Below, piece by piece: positions 30,254-45,758 of a DNA stretch of 64,000 nucleotides. The number at the start of each line of letters is the position of its first letter. Within the stretch, counting starts at the first letter, position 1. This DNA comes from Schaalia dentiphila ATCC 17982. GTDB taxonomy: Bacteria > Actinomycetota > Actinomycetes > Actinomycetales > Actinomycetaceae. The notes beneath the pieces are model-generated. The model worked only from the letters and a program-made list of their open reading frames with translations. It was not told the DNA's origin and did no database searches. The stretch is taken from the NCBI RefSeq assembly GCF_000154225.1, contig NZ_DS264586.1, forward strand, positions 340,527-404,526, written 5' to 3'. Both the position numbers and the translations under genes were made by a program.

Positions 30254-31060
30254 TGTTGATGTCCTCTTTCAGTTCCGAAACCCTGCATCCCAGAGCCAGA
30301 TCAGCTCCCTTTCCATCCCCGTTTGTGTCTCCATAGACGTGGGTCACCGCAGACCAGAGGGCGGATGGGAACCGCCACCGCCTATTCAACCGTACGGTCG
30401 GCACCTAGAGGTGGGACCTCGTGTGTTCTGTCGGATTGCGCGCACAATCTGTCGCGAGGTGGGTCTGGCCAACGGAGTGGCACTGTCCGCATTCATTCTT
30501 CGGTGACCTGGACGCGCACCGGCAGATGCCACAGTTGCTGCGAGCACATCACGTCAGGCAAAACACCGCTCGGATTGAGGCATGCTCGGTCCATGAGCTA
30601 ACAACACCCACGACCGGGTCCACCACATTGCTCCAGCACTGTTGAAGACCAACGTCTCATGCGCAGAGGCGAGTGTTCGCACTTGAAGAACCCCAGCCTC
30701 GTCAATGGCCCAACACACAGCAAGCACTCGCGCCGTACCCAGGCATCACTTCGACTCGCACGCAAACCCGATAACCTGCACGGCAACCCCTTCATACGCA
30801 CGCAAACCCGATAACCTGCACGTGGGCAGGGTCGCCCACGCGCATACCTAGGGGTTAACGTGCGAATTTAGAGGCCCACGCGCATATCCAGGGGTTAACG
30901 TGCGGTTCTCAGGGTGTCAATTGCGAACATAGAATCTTCAACGGTCACCGAGTCATTCAGTGAAACCGTCTGTACACAGGCAACGTGGCACCGCAACGGT
31001 TATCCACAGGCAACCACAATCTGCTTGCACTCTACTTCTGCTGAGATATACACCGGGCAC
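30254..31060. other. Gene-free region upstream of GH3 gene and AbiEi-like gene
   Basis: Divergent promoters for the GH3 gene (minus) and the AbiEi-like gene (plus) should lie here. Bases 30254-30750 show no gene or strong motif beyond a one-mismatch ACGAGGCCGGGG motif at 30691-30703. Bases 30757-30904 are a 148-bp structured repeat. The reading frame of the plus-strand gene remains open to a GTG at 30914, without a ribosome-binding site. Confidence 0.5.
30757..30904. repeat. 148-bp palindromic repeat, left copy
   Basis: The copy is organised as two left arms (30757-30781, 30797-30827) and two right arms (30834-30864, 30874-30904), the right arms being imperfect reverse complements of the left. 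The inner pair closes on GTGGGC-AGGGTC-GCCCAC. Left arms begin CGCACG and contain AACCC; right arms end GGGTTAACGTGCG. It is 145/148 identical to 32277-32424 and both copies have the same orientation. Confidence 0.85.
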
Positions 31061-32110
31061 ATGATCACTATCGAGACCTTCAGAACTCACCGGCACAGTC
31101 GTCCCAGCATCGTCGATAACCCGGACATCCTGGTGATTCGTCGTGGCTACCGCGTACGTCTGCACGGTGATCGCAATGCTCAACCGTGGGAAATCTGGCG
31201 GAGCATCAACATCGCTCGGCTCTACGCGCTCGATTACCAGTGCACACAGCGTGTGGTTTTCACGGGACATAGCGCTCTATTGCTTCACGGAATCCCAACA
31301 TGGTCAACGAATTCTTGCGTCGAGGCATGGCCGAGCAAGACGGTTCTCCATCTTCGCCCGTTCCCCGCAGTACACCACCAACAAACGGTTGTCCCGGGCA
31401 CTGCGGTCATCAGTCGGAGCATGCCACCGCGTAGCATCATCCAGATTGGCGGCCTCGAAGCAGAATCTCCCATTGATGCCAGTGTTCGTCTCGCCCTCAA
31501 CGAGCAACCCCGTGACGCATTCATTGCTGCATGCATGGTGATGCGCTCCCTCGCACATTTCGACAGATTTAATCTCAAAGACTCGCGACAAAGGTGTGAG
31601 GAGACTCGGAGAACGATACTCGATGAACTCTTGCGTTTCTCCGGCCACCACGGTTACCTGCGTGCTCAGGCAGTCGTCGAAGCAGCAGATGGAGGTTGCG
31701 AGAATGTTTTCGAGGCCACGGTACTGTGGATCGTCAAAAGCCTGTACTCGGGTCGCGTACTCACACAGTTCCCGATCACCATCGAAGACCACACCTATTT
31801 CGGGGATATTGTTCTTCCGGATCTGAAGGTCATCATCGAACCTGACGGCCGCACGAAGTTCGGCGACAACGAGCAGGAAGTACGCGACAGCACCGGCAAG
31901 TGGCTCGCTCGTCAACACGATCTGACGAACGCTGGATGGAGGGTCGTGCGTGTCCGCTGGCAGGATACGGAGAATCTTGTCGCCTTCCGAACAGGAATCG
32001 CGGCACAGCTGAAGATCGAGCACCTGCCGATGACGCAGCAGTCACTTCGCCTGTGGGCAGAGCCTCGACAACCGCATGGACCCCGCAGCAAACAAAGAAC
32101 TCACAGGTAG
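31061..32110 (+). CDS. AbiEi-antitoxin-like / DUF559-like nuclease-fold protein
   Basis: The 349-residue protein resembles the actinobacterial type with an N-terminal winged-helix AbiEi-like part (VIRRGYRVRLHGD, then VVFTGHSALLLHGIP) and a C-terminal PD-(D/E)XK fold related to DUF559/Vsr (FGDIVLPDLKVIIEPDG, then LTNAGWRVVRVRW). Candidate catalytic residues D and E-x-D are present. Such proteins are common near mobile DNA; function is not established. No AbiEii toxin gene is adjacent. The ATG at 31061 starts the similarity, with only a weak ribosome-binding site. It lies between two 148-bp repeats and appears less GC-rich than its neighbours, suggesting it was acquired with them. Confidence 0.65.
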   Translation: MITIETFRTHRHSRPSIVDNPDILVIRRGYRVRLHGDRNAQPWEIWRSINIARLYALDYQCTQRVVFTGHSALLLHGIPTWSTNSCVEAWPSKTVLHLRPFPAVHHQQTVVPGTAVISRSMPPRSIIQIGGLEAESPIDASVRLALNEQPRDAFIAACMVMRSLAHFDRFNLKDSRQRCEETRRTILDELLRFSGHHGYLRAQAVVEAADGGCENVFEATVLWIVKSLYSGRVLTQFPITIEDHTYFGDIVLPDLKVIIEPDGRTKFGDNEQEVRDSTGKWLARQHDLTNAGWRVVRVRWQDTENLVAFRTGIAAQLKIEHLPMTQQSLRLWAEPRQPHGPRSKQRTHR

Positions 32111-32276
32111 TAGCCGTTCCGTACTGATATGTGTCTGTCGGTAGACGCCCAACATCGATGCCACGGGACGATTCACCCTGTCGCGCGTAGCACGAGCATT
32201 CCTGTGCAGGCAGCAACTCATCCACTTCCAGAATGGCATTGTGGCTTGGTTCGTTTCATGACGAGTAGGTTCCTAA

Positions 32277-32424
32277 CGCACGCAAACCCGATAACCTGCA
32301 CGGCAACCCCTTCATACGCACGCAAACCCGATAACCTGCACATGGGCAGGGTCGCCCACGCGCATACCTAGGGGTTAACGTGCGAATTAAGAGGCCCACG
32401 CGCATATCTAGGGGTTAACGTGCG
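32277..32424. repeat. 148-bp palindromic repeat, right copy
   Basis: Same internal design and orientation as 30757-30904, with three substitutions. Together the two copies form direct repeats about 1.5 kb apart around a single gene. Short direct repeats of a target site were not evident outside them. Confidence 0.85.
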
Positions 32425-32553
32425 CATCAGTGGGTCAACGCGCGCCACGACGAGTCCGGGGATCCCCTGTTGGAACAACTGAAAGCAAGCCTTCGCGTCC
32501 CCAGGCACCAGCCACACTCCCCCACCTCACGCGCCAACCGCTCCCGGGCACGC

Positions 32554-32599
32554 AAAAAGGCCCCGGCCTCGTCACGTTCTCACGGACGAGGCCGGGGCC
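32554..32599 (-). terminator. Intrinsic terminator of rpoBC
   Basis: GGCCCCGGCCTCGTC (32559-32573) and GACGAGGCCGGGGCC (32585-32599) form a perfect 15-bp stem with an 11-nt loop; on the minus strand TTTTT follows. Both arms contain the ACGAGGCCGGGG motif. Confidence 0.92.
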
Positions 32600-32619
32600 C
32601 CAAGCGGTCACGAACCGGA

Positions 32620-36522
<3,903 letters not shown>

Positions 36523-36537
36523 AGTTATCTCTCCCTA

Positions 36538-40014
<3,477 letters not shown>

Positions 40015-40146
40015 AGGGGATCCTTCCCTGCATTAACGGTGCGCACGCTGCCTTATCACCCATTATCTGACGCGTCCTGGTCCGTCAAGCGCCTGTTACG
40101 ACGGCTGGATACGGGTCACCTCGGGCATGATAAGGCGCAACTACTC

Positions 40147-40175
40147 AGCCTACCGTGAGTCGCATCGCGAGTCAA
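40147..40175 (-). promoter_or_regulatory. Promoter upstream of rpoB
   Basis: On the minus strand TTGACT (40170-40175) and TAGGCT (40147-40152) are spaced by 17 nt. The leader to rpoB is about 125 nt. A second candidate, TTGACG with GATAAT (40062-40088), has a 15-nt spacer, too short for a strong promoter. Confidence 0.65.
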
Positions 40176-40266
40176 GGCTGCGTGTGATATGTGCACGGTT
40201 TCACGGGCGAGGCCGCGGCCAGTTTGCTCGTCAGGCGCGACGCTGGCAGAACCCGGGCTTGGGAGA

Positions 40267-40343
40267 TGGTGCCCCAAGTCGGGCTTGAACCGACGACCGA
40301 CGGATTATGAGTCCGCTGCTCTGACCGACTGAGCTATTGGGGC
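40267..40343 (-). tRNA. tRNA with CAU anticodon (probably elongator tRNA-Met)
   Basis: On the minus strand the acceptor stem GCCCCAA/TTGGGGC, a D arm TAGCTCAGTCGGTCAGAGC, the anticodon arm with ACTCATAATCC and a T arm with GGTTCAAGC are complete. CCA is encoded. The anticodon is CAU. The anticodon loop and non-initiator stem favour elongator methionine tRNA, though a tRNA-Ile that is modified to read AUA has the same anticodon. Confidence 0.9.
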
Positions 40344-40483
40344 CCTGCCATCCTATCGGAGGAAGGCGAGAGTCTTCCACCGACACCCTCGCTGATCCGT
40401 CGATCACGCTGTAGCGACACGGGACCTTAGTCATACCTATTGTGATTTTGCAAGGTTTGACCCAAACAAATTAAGGAGATGGC

Positions 40484-42226
40484 ATGAACGTCGCGGAGCA
40501 GATCGTGGCTCAACTCGTTGACGCGGGAGTCCATCGGATCTATGGAATCGTCGGCGATTCACTGAACCCAATCGTTGACGCAGTGCGCAAGACCGGCGGC
40601 TCAAAGAAGGGCGGCATCGACTGGATTCACGTCCGCCACGAGGAGGCTGCGGCGTTTGCCGCGTCTGCGGAGGCTCAGTTGACGGGCAAGCTCGCGGTGT
40701 GTGCGGGTTCGTGCGGCCCGGGCAATCTTCACCTCATCAACGGTCTGTATGACGCAAACCGCACGGGTGCGCCGGTCCTGGCCATTGCCTCGCACATTCC
40801 GAGCGTCCAAATCGGGTCGATGTACTTTCAGGAGACCCACCCGGACCGTATCTTCGAGGAGTGCTCGGTCTACAACGAGCTCATTTCCTCCGCGGCACAG
40901 TCGCCGCGCACGGTGAACTCAGCAATCCGCCACGCGGTCGGCTTGGGCGGCATCTCGGTCATCACATTGCCCGGCGACGTCTCTGACCTCAAGGCCGTTG
41001 AGCACGTTCCCACCTACGCGCCCGCGCGCCCCGCGACGCTTGCTCCCAACGCCACCGATATTGAAGAGGCCGCAGCGCTCTTGAACAAGGCCGACAAGGT
41101 CGCTATCTTCGCTGGCGCCGGTGTCGAGGGAGCTCACGACGAGGTCATCGCCCTGGCGGATGCGCTCAAGGCACCGATCGGCCACTCGCTGCGCGGCAAG
41201 CACTTCATCCAGTACGACAACCCCTTCGACGTGGGCATGACGGGCCTGCTGGGCTACGGCGCGGCCGCCGAGGGCATGAACGACGCTGACGTGCTGATCC
41301 TGCTGGGTACCGACTTCCCCTACGACCAGTTCCTGCCGGACACCCCGACCATTCAGGTGGACACGCACGCGGAGAAGCTGGGCCGCCGCACGGACGTCGG
41401 CCTCGCGATCCACGCGCAGGTCAAGCCCTTCATCGAGGCACTCCTCCCCCACCTGCGCGCGAACCGCTCCGATTCCTTCCTAAAGTCCAAGATCAAGAAG
41501 CACTCGGAGATCATGCACGCTCCCGTCGGCGCATACACGCGCAACGTGGAGAAGATGCGCCCAATCCACCCCGAGTACGCGGCCCACCTCCTCAATGAGA
41601 CGGCCGCGAAGGACGCGATTTTCACCGCGGACACGGGCATGTGCAACGTGTGGACCGCCCGCTACATCGATCCGCTCGGCACGCGCCGTCTCATCGGCTC
41701 CCTGCTGCACGGGTCGATGGCGAACGCCCTGCCGATGGCCCTGGGCGCTCAGGTCGCCTACCCGGATCGCCAGGTCGTGTCAGTGTCGGGCGACGGCGGG
41801 CTCTCGATGCTTCTCGGCGAGCTCATCACCGCGAAGATGTACGACCTGCCGGTCAAGGTGGTCGTCTTCAACAATTCGACGCTGGGCATGGTGAAGCTGG
41901 AGATGCTGGTCAACGGCCTGCCTGACTTCCAGACAGATGTCCCTGATACGAATTACGCGGACATTGCCCGCGCAATTGGCTTCCACGCGGAGCGCGTCGA
42001 GGACGCCTCTCGCCTGGAGGACGCGTACCGCGAGGCATTCGCTGCGCCCGGCCCCGCCCTCGTTGAGGTCATCACGGATCCGAACGCGCTGTCACTTCCG
42101 CCGGCCATCACGGGCGGCCAGGTCGTCGGTTTCGCGACCGCGATGAGCAAGATCGTTCTCAACCGCGGCATCGCTGAGGCTTTCTCAATGGCTACCTCCA
42201 ACATGCGCAACATCCCGCGGCTGTAG
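40484..42226 (+). CDS. poxB: Pyruvate oxidase / pyruvate:quinone oxidoreductase
   Basis: The 580-residue protein is a thiamine-diphosphate and FAD enzyme converting pyruvate to acetate and CO2 with electrons to quinone. The catalytic Glu is in HVRHEEAAAFAASAEA, the central FAD domain follows, and the ThDP motif SGDGGLSMLLGEL...FNNSTLG is near residue 437. The ending MSKIVLNRGIAEAFSMA resembles PoxB rather than oxygen-using SpxB, but electron acceptor cannot be proven from sequence. AAGGAGATGGC gives a strong ribosome-binding site for the ATG. It stands alone as a single-gene transcript with its own terminator. Confidence 0.92.
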   Translation: MNVAEQIVAQLVDAGVHRIYGIVGDSLNPIVDAVRKTGGSKKGGIDWIHVRHEEAAAFAASAEAQLTGKLAVCAGSCGPGNLHLINGLYDANRTGAPVLAIASHIPSVQIGSMYFQETHPDRIFEECSVYNELISSAAQSPRTVNSAIRHAVGLGGISVITLPGDVSDLKAVEHVPTYAPARPATLAPNATDIEEAAALLNKADKVAIFAGAGVEGAHDEVIALADALKAPIGHSLRGKHFIQYDNPFDVGMTGLLGYGAAAEGMNDADVLILLGTDFPYDQFLPDTPTIQVDTHAEKLGRRTDVGLAIHAQVKPFIEALLPHLRANRSDSFLKSKIKKHSEIMHAPVGAYTRNVEKMRPIHPEYAAHLLNETAAKDAIFTADTGMCNVWTARYIDPLGTRRLIGSLLHGSMANALPMALGAQVAYPDRQVVSVSGDGGLSMLLGELITAKMYDLPVKVVVFNNSTLGMVKLEMLVNGLPDFQTDVPDTNYADIARAIGFHAERVEDASRLEDAYREAFAAPGPALVEVITDPNALSLPPAITGGQVVGFATAMSKIVLNRGIAEAFSMATSNMRNIPRL

Positions 42227-42248
42227 GTCGTGCGTCGCCCCCGAAGAC

Positions 42249-42290
42249 GAGGCTGGGGTCGGGTCGTTCACGCAACCCGCCCCCAGCCTC
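42249..42290. terminator. Bidirectional terminator between poxB and membrane-protein gene
   Basis: GAGGCTGGGGTCGGGT (42249-42264) pairs with ACCCGCCCCCAGCCTC (42275-42290) with one mismatch and a 10-nt loop. It lies between converging genes and can serve both. The left arm is a one-mismatch version of the GACGAGGCCGGGG motif. Confidence 0.8.
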
Positions 42291-42298
42291 ACGCACGT

Positions 42299-42895
42299 TT
42301 AACGTGAGGATCGTGTGTCGGCCCGCGAACGCACGAGCTTGGCCACGCACCACAAGCCCCCGCCGCACAGGAGAAGTCCAAGGGCTGCGGGGACAATGAC
42401 GGAGGCCCCCGCCTCACCCGCAAACGCCACGCTCCACAGGGTTTTTGCGATGGCGATCAGCGCCATGACCGCTAGACCGAGCCAGAGATTGCGCCGCCAT
42501 AATGCTGCCGCTAGCGCCGCCAACGACAGTGGAACCATGACCGTGAAGAGGACCTTACCGGGCGTCCAATCACCCTGCAGGTACTGCTGTTCAAACTGGA
42601 GGAACTGCTGCACGCGCGGGCTCACCTGACGCGGTGGGGGAAACCATCCCATGCTGGTGAGGAGGAGGAGCACCGTCGCCATAATCCCCGCGCCGCTGCG
42701 CTTGTAGGCGAACCAGCACAATGGAATGAGGAAAAGCGGCCGAATATACCAGCTCAGCTGGTTCTGGTGGCGTTGCCATAGCCAGTCCCAGAAGCTCGGC
42801 ACCGTGAATGCTGCAGCAATGAACGCGACAATCAAGGCACCACAGACGAATGCGATAGCTGTGTCATACTTTCGCAGTACCACCAACATGCACAC
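42299..42895 (-). CDS. Small polytopic membrane protein, unknown function
   Basis: I do not recognise this 198-residue protein. It has about six hydrophobic stretches (around residues 12-32, 50-65, 69-86, 113-135, 138-158 and 164-185) and a loop with PPPRQVSPRVQQFLQFEQQY between the third and fourth. The start is GTG at 42895, with an ATG two codons later. It is a single gene converging on poxB, with no neighbours hinting at function. Confidence 0.7.
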   Translation of the reverse strand: MCMLVVLRKYDTAIAFVCGALIVAFIAAAFTVPSFWDWLWQRHQNQLSWYIRPLFLIPLCWFAYKRSGAGIMATVLLLLTSMGWFPPPRQVSPRVQQFLQFEQQYLQGDWTPGKVLFTVMVPLSLAALAAALWRRNLWLGLAVMALIAIAKTLWSVAFAGEAGASVIVPAALGLLLCGGGLWCVAKLVRSRADTRSSR

Positions 42896-43049
42896 AGGCT
42901 AGCACTCCCATCGAAACGTCACCGTCACGCATCCGTCGTCGGGTTGGTTGCTTGCGCCGCGCATGCACGTGCACGGGGTCAACAATCGGCCGTATCGCAG
43001 TCAGTCGGAGCGCACCATGCACTCCGGCCCGGCGCGAAGGCATCCCCTT

Positions 43050-43946
43050 CTAGCTATAGCGTCGGGCGATCGAGACCGCCTCGGGCACGTAGGAGCGGCC
43101 AAAGAGCGCGCAGTGGACAATGATGATATGCATCTGATGCAGGGCGACGCGCTCGCGCCACCCGTCCGCCAAGGGCGAGGCCTCGTTATAGGCGGCGAGT
43201 ATGCGTTCGTAGTGCGGGCAGCCGAAGACCGCGAGGGCCGCCAGGTCCTCCTCGGCGTGGCCGCCCTGCGCGGCGGGGTCGATGAGGACGGCGCCCTCGG
43301 GGGTCCACATGACGTTGCCGGACCACAGGTCGCCGTGGGTGCGGGCCGCGCCGACCGGGCCGGGCCGGGCGATCACGTCGGAGACCAGGTGGGGTTGGTC
43401 GTGGTCGAGCGCACCCGATTCGAGGCGCTCGCACAGGCGCTCGATAAGAGTCCTGTCGGACACGCTGAAGACCGGGGCGTCCAGGTAGGGGGCGATGCGT
43501 TCGCGCGCGTAGAAGGCACCCCAGGATGAGGCTGTGGCCCGGTCTTGCGCTGTTTCGCCGCGCGCGGGACGGCGGGGATTGGACGCCTCACTGGGCACGC
43601 TGCTCTCCGTTCGATGCATGGTGCGGTTGCTGGCTTTCGTGGCATCACGAGGCAGCGACAGGGGCGCCTCCCCCATCCAACCATCCCCCTCGAATCCGGG
43701 TGGCGGCGCGCCCAGGTGGCTGGCTCCGGCGGCGTGCGTATGGGCGAGGGCGCGGCCGAATCCTTCTGCGGCCCGAGAGGTTGGCGCGACGGACGCCAGA
43801 CGCGGTTCCTCGAGCCACGTCGCGCCGTGCTCGAGGACGGGCACGACGGCTGCGCCGGGGTCCGAGGCCTCCGCAAGCCACGCAAGACCCGCGACCTCGT
43901 AGGCGATCCGCCCACGGCGGCTGTCCCTCTTCCTGATGGTGTCCAC
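43050..43946 (-). CDS. Fructosamine kinase family protein
   Basis: The N-terminus (KRDSRRGRIAYEVAGLAWLAEA) and the kinase core HGDLWSGNVMW near residue 203 with LIDPAAQGGHAEEDLAAL match the fructosamine-3-kinase family, which phosphorylates sugar-protein adducts so they break down. About 35 low-complexity residues (TKASNRTMHRTESSV...) are inserted near residue 100 compared with the family. The GTG start follows AGGAGG. The substrate in bacteria is generally unproven. Confidence 0.87.
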   Translation of the reverse strand: MDTIRKRDSRRGRIAYEVAGLAWLAEASDPGAAVVPVLEHGATWLEEPRLASVAPTSRAAEGFGRALAHTHAAGASHLGAPPPGFEGDGWMGEAPLSLPRDATKASNRTMHRTESSVPSEASNPRRPARGETAQDRATASSWGAFYARERIAPYLDAPVFSVSDRTLIERLCERLESGALDHDQPHLVSDVIARPGPVGAARTHGDLWSGNVMWTPEGAVLIDPAAQGGHAEEDLAALAVFGCPHYERILAAYNEASPLADGWRERVALHQMHIIIVHCALFGRSYVPEAVSIARRYS

Positions 43947-44102
43947 CGTGTGTTACCTCCTATCTGCGTGGAAGCTGCGGCGCTCCCTCGTCTCTTGGCG
44001 CTTCAGCACGCGACGAGTCCACGATATCAAGGGTTATGCGAGGCATCCGGGACTCCTCCAACGCTCAGAAAAGTTGCAGGTCGTCCGCTCGAGAGTGGAT
44101 CG

Positions 44103-44765
44103 CTAACGACTCAAGTTCCCTATCGAGCGGGCGATGGCTTGACCGAGAAGATAGAAGCTACGCTCTGTGCCATGCAGATTGTCGGGTTCCGGCCCATCCT
44201 CCGCTACAGGAAATAGACCCGAACGGAAGATCAAAATCTCGTATTGTTCCTGGTACTGCGGCGCTGCTGGATCATCAGAGCCATAGAACAACTCGATCGT
44301 TCCTTCTTTAGGCATCCCAGCTTCGGTCGTTCCATCTGAAAAATTGCCCTCGAGGCGCCAGTAAGTCCGAATCGAGCAGCCAGGAGGCAGAGTTCGTTCA
44401 GTCTCAAAAAGGATCTTAACGTGTTCAGCCACGTCATCGATCTTTTCCGGCCAGTTGTCGAATTGGATATGCAAGTTTCTCGCAGCTGTCTTACCGACAT
44501 TCGTGATCCGAAGATCAAAATGACGACGTCCAGCCAAACTCGGAACAATATCGGCATACACGTATGGACGCGTTTGTGCGATGCTATCCAATTTCATCTG
44601 CTCATTGGCTTCCGCAGCTGCGTTACTCGCTGCCTTCGAGGCACGCATAGCTGATACAGCTGTGAAGCCGGCCCACACCGCTGCAACTAGTAGCCCCAAA
44701 GTAAAAACGGCAGTCGCAAAGGACGACCATGCAGCGACAGACTCGGCCCAGGACACTGTGTTCAT
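44103..44765 (-). CDS. Hypothetical single-pass membrane protein
   Basis: The protein (220 residues from the ATG at 44765) has one membrane segment at about residues 12-35, a short Ala-rich coil (AMRASKAASNAAAEANEQM), then a soluble domain with beta-rich segments such as FDLRITNVGKTAARNLHIQF, which resembles an immunoglobulin-like fold. No family assignment is possible. The frame is open to a TTG 24 codons earlier, but neither start has a clear ribosome-binding site. Base composition is visibly lower in GC than the surroundings, a sign of acquisition. Confidence 0.6.
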   Translation of the reverse strand: MNTVSWAESVAAWSSFATAVFTLGLLVAAVWAGFTAVSAMRASKAASNAAAEANEQMKLDSIAQTRPYVYADIVPSLAGRRHFDLRITNVGKTAARNLHIQFDNWPEKIDDVAEHVKILFETERTLPPGCSIRTYWRLEGNFSDGTTEAGMPKEGTIELFYGSDDPAAPQYQEQYEILIFRSGLFPVAEDGPEPDNLHGTERSFYLLGQAIARSIGNLSR

Positions 44766-44999
44766 GGTTGTCAATGCTATCCATTCGATTAACTCCTCAA
44801 AGCCAATTGAAACATCCAATCGATGATTGCTTTCCAAGATGTTGCATCACCAGGGCAACCAGAAAACCTTCGCAGCCCCACACAATTGCTGGTTACGTTG
44901 CGCACTCCGGGCTAGGAACGGGGACAAGAGACAAAGAACCGTTGTCAGACGCAACCGGATCTGGGCACCCTCTTGTGCGCACACTGTGGCCCAAGGACT

Positions 45000-45067
45000 C
45001 GCACGTGAACCCGATGATCTGCGCGCGGGCAGCGCCGCCCACGTGCATACTCAAGGGTTAACGTGCG
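45000..45067. repeat. Diverged third copy of the 31-6-31 palindrome
   Basis: A left arm (45000-45030) beginning CGCACGTGAACCC, a 6-nt loop AGCGCC and a right arm (45037-45067) ending GGGTTAACGTGCG have exactly the 31-6-31 layout of the inner part of the repeats at 30797-30864 and 32317-32384. Partial further right-arm sequence follows to about 45110. Confidence 0.75.
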
Positions 45068-45171
45068 CATCAAAGGGTTAACACGCATATTCAAGGGCCC
45101 ACGTGCACACAACACACCACGCGAGACAATGAATCCGCCAAAGCGCAGACCCATTCAGCCAAAACCGTCGT

Positions 45172-45194
45172 CGTTGGGCGCTTTTCGCCCAACG
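45172..45194. repeat. Short perfect hairpin
   Basis: CGTTGGGCG (45172-45180) and CGCCCAACG (45186-45194) form a 9-bp stem around CTTTT. No gene ends nearby, so a terminator role is unsupported. Confidence 0.6.
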
Positions 45195-45371
45195 GGTATG
45201 CACGTTGGCAACAACAACGCTCCAGCCCACGGCCCTACGCCACCCAGCGGGGGGAATGGCTCCATCCAAGGCTCCGACACGCCGGCGACATGCCTCCAGA
45301 GGGCTTCACGTGGCGCAAATCCCCACCTCCGCCGGCGCGTCGAGCGCGCGAGGCCACACTTGTGCCTACGT

Positions 45372-45468
45372 GGATAGGTTGTCCTGATGCGGATAGGTTA
45401 TCGATACGCGGATAGGTTAATAAGCTATCCACATCCTCATAACCTATCCATGTCGCAATAAGCTATCC
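45372..45468. repeat. Mirror-symmetric 3+3 array of GGATAGGTT units, 19-nt period
   Basis: GGATAGGTT occurs at 45372, 45391 and 45410, and the inverted form (AAGCTATCC, AACCTATCC, AAGCTATCC) at 45422, 45441 and 45460. Every neighbouring pair is 19 nt apart and the two halves meet at a 3-nt AAT centre. The 10-nt spacers are only partly conserved (roughly RTNNNKAYRY read with the unit). Confidence 0.9.
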
Positions 45469-45572
45469 GCGTACGTGGCCAGTTTCGTCGACGTGAAGGG
45501 CAGCGGCAGACGGGACAGCCTGACCTCAGTGCTGGTGGAGGGGCTCGGGGCCTGATTAAGGTGCCGGGGGTT

Positions 45573-45731
45573 GCGACAAAATTCGCCCAACAGACACCCC
45601 TCCCGCCCACACCCGCGAAAAAACTCGCCCGGCAGGCTACAAAACGCCCCTTTTGGGCCATGTTGCCCGCGCTGGGCGAATATTGTCGCGCTATCGGCAT
45701 TGACAGGTCGCGCTGGGCGAACTTTATCGCG
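45573..45731. repeat. Mirror-symmetric 2+2 array of GGGCGAA units
   Basis: Units related to GCTGGGCGAATATTGTCGCG lie inverted at 45573-45591 and 45615-45633 (42 nt apart) and direct at 45671-45690 and 45712-45731 (41 nt apart). The central gap is 37 nt. Units agree at roughly 15-17 of 19 positions. No protein product is supported. Confidence 0.8.
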
Positions 45732-45758
45732 CCCACGCTGCTTACCGCGCCGTGAGAT

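Larger units (their letters stand above)
32111..32619. other. Gene-free region between AbiEi-like gene and rpoC
   Basis: Bases 32111-32270 show no recognisable feature. Bases 32277-32424 are the right copy of the 148-bp repeat. The remainder leads to the rpoC terminator at 32554-32599. Confidence 0.6.

Noticed and set aside
27536..30259. Open frame of 907 codons opposite the GH3 gene
   Set aside because: Arg/Val/Gly-rich antisense shadow caused by codon bias; the GH3 frame has recognisable catalytic motifs and a ribosome-binding site.
31061..32110. Complete AbiE toxin-antitoxin pair
   Set aside because: Only an antitoxin-like protein is present; no nucleotidyltransferase AbiEii gene lies within reach.
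30757..32424. Possible CRISPR array made of the repeated units
   Set aside because: Units are arranged as direct plus inverted pairs with constant spacers repeated in both copies; there are no unique spacers and no cas genes.
30757..32424. Insertion sequence bounded by inverted repeats
   Set aside because: The two 148-bp copies are direct, the gene between them is not a transposase, and no target-site duplication is visible.
45372..45468. Plasmid-type replication origin (iterons)
   Set aside because: No replication-initiator gene, no AT-rich melting region nearby, and half the units are inverted, unlike normal iterons.
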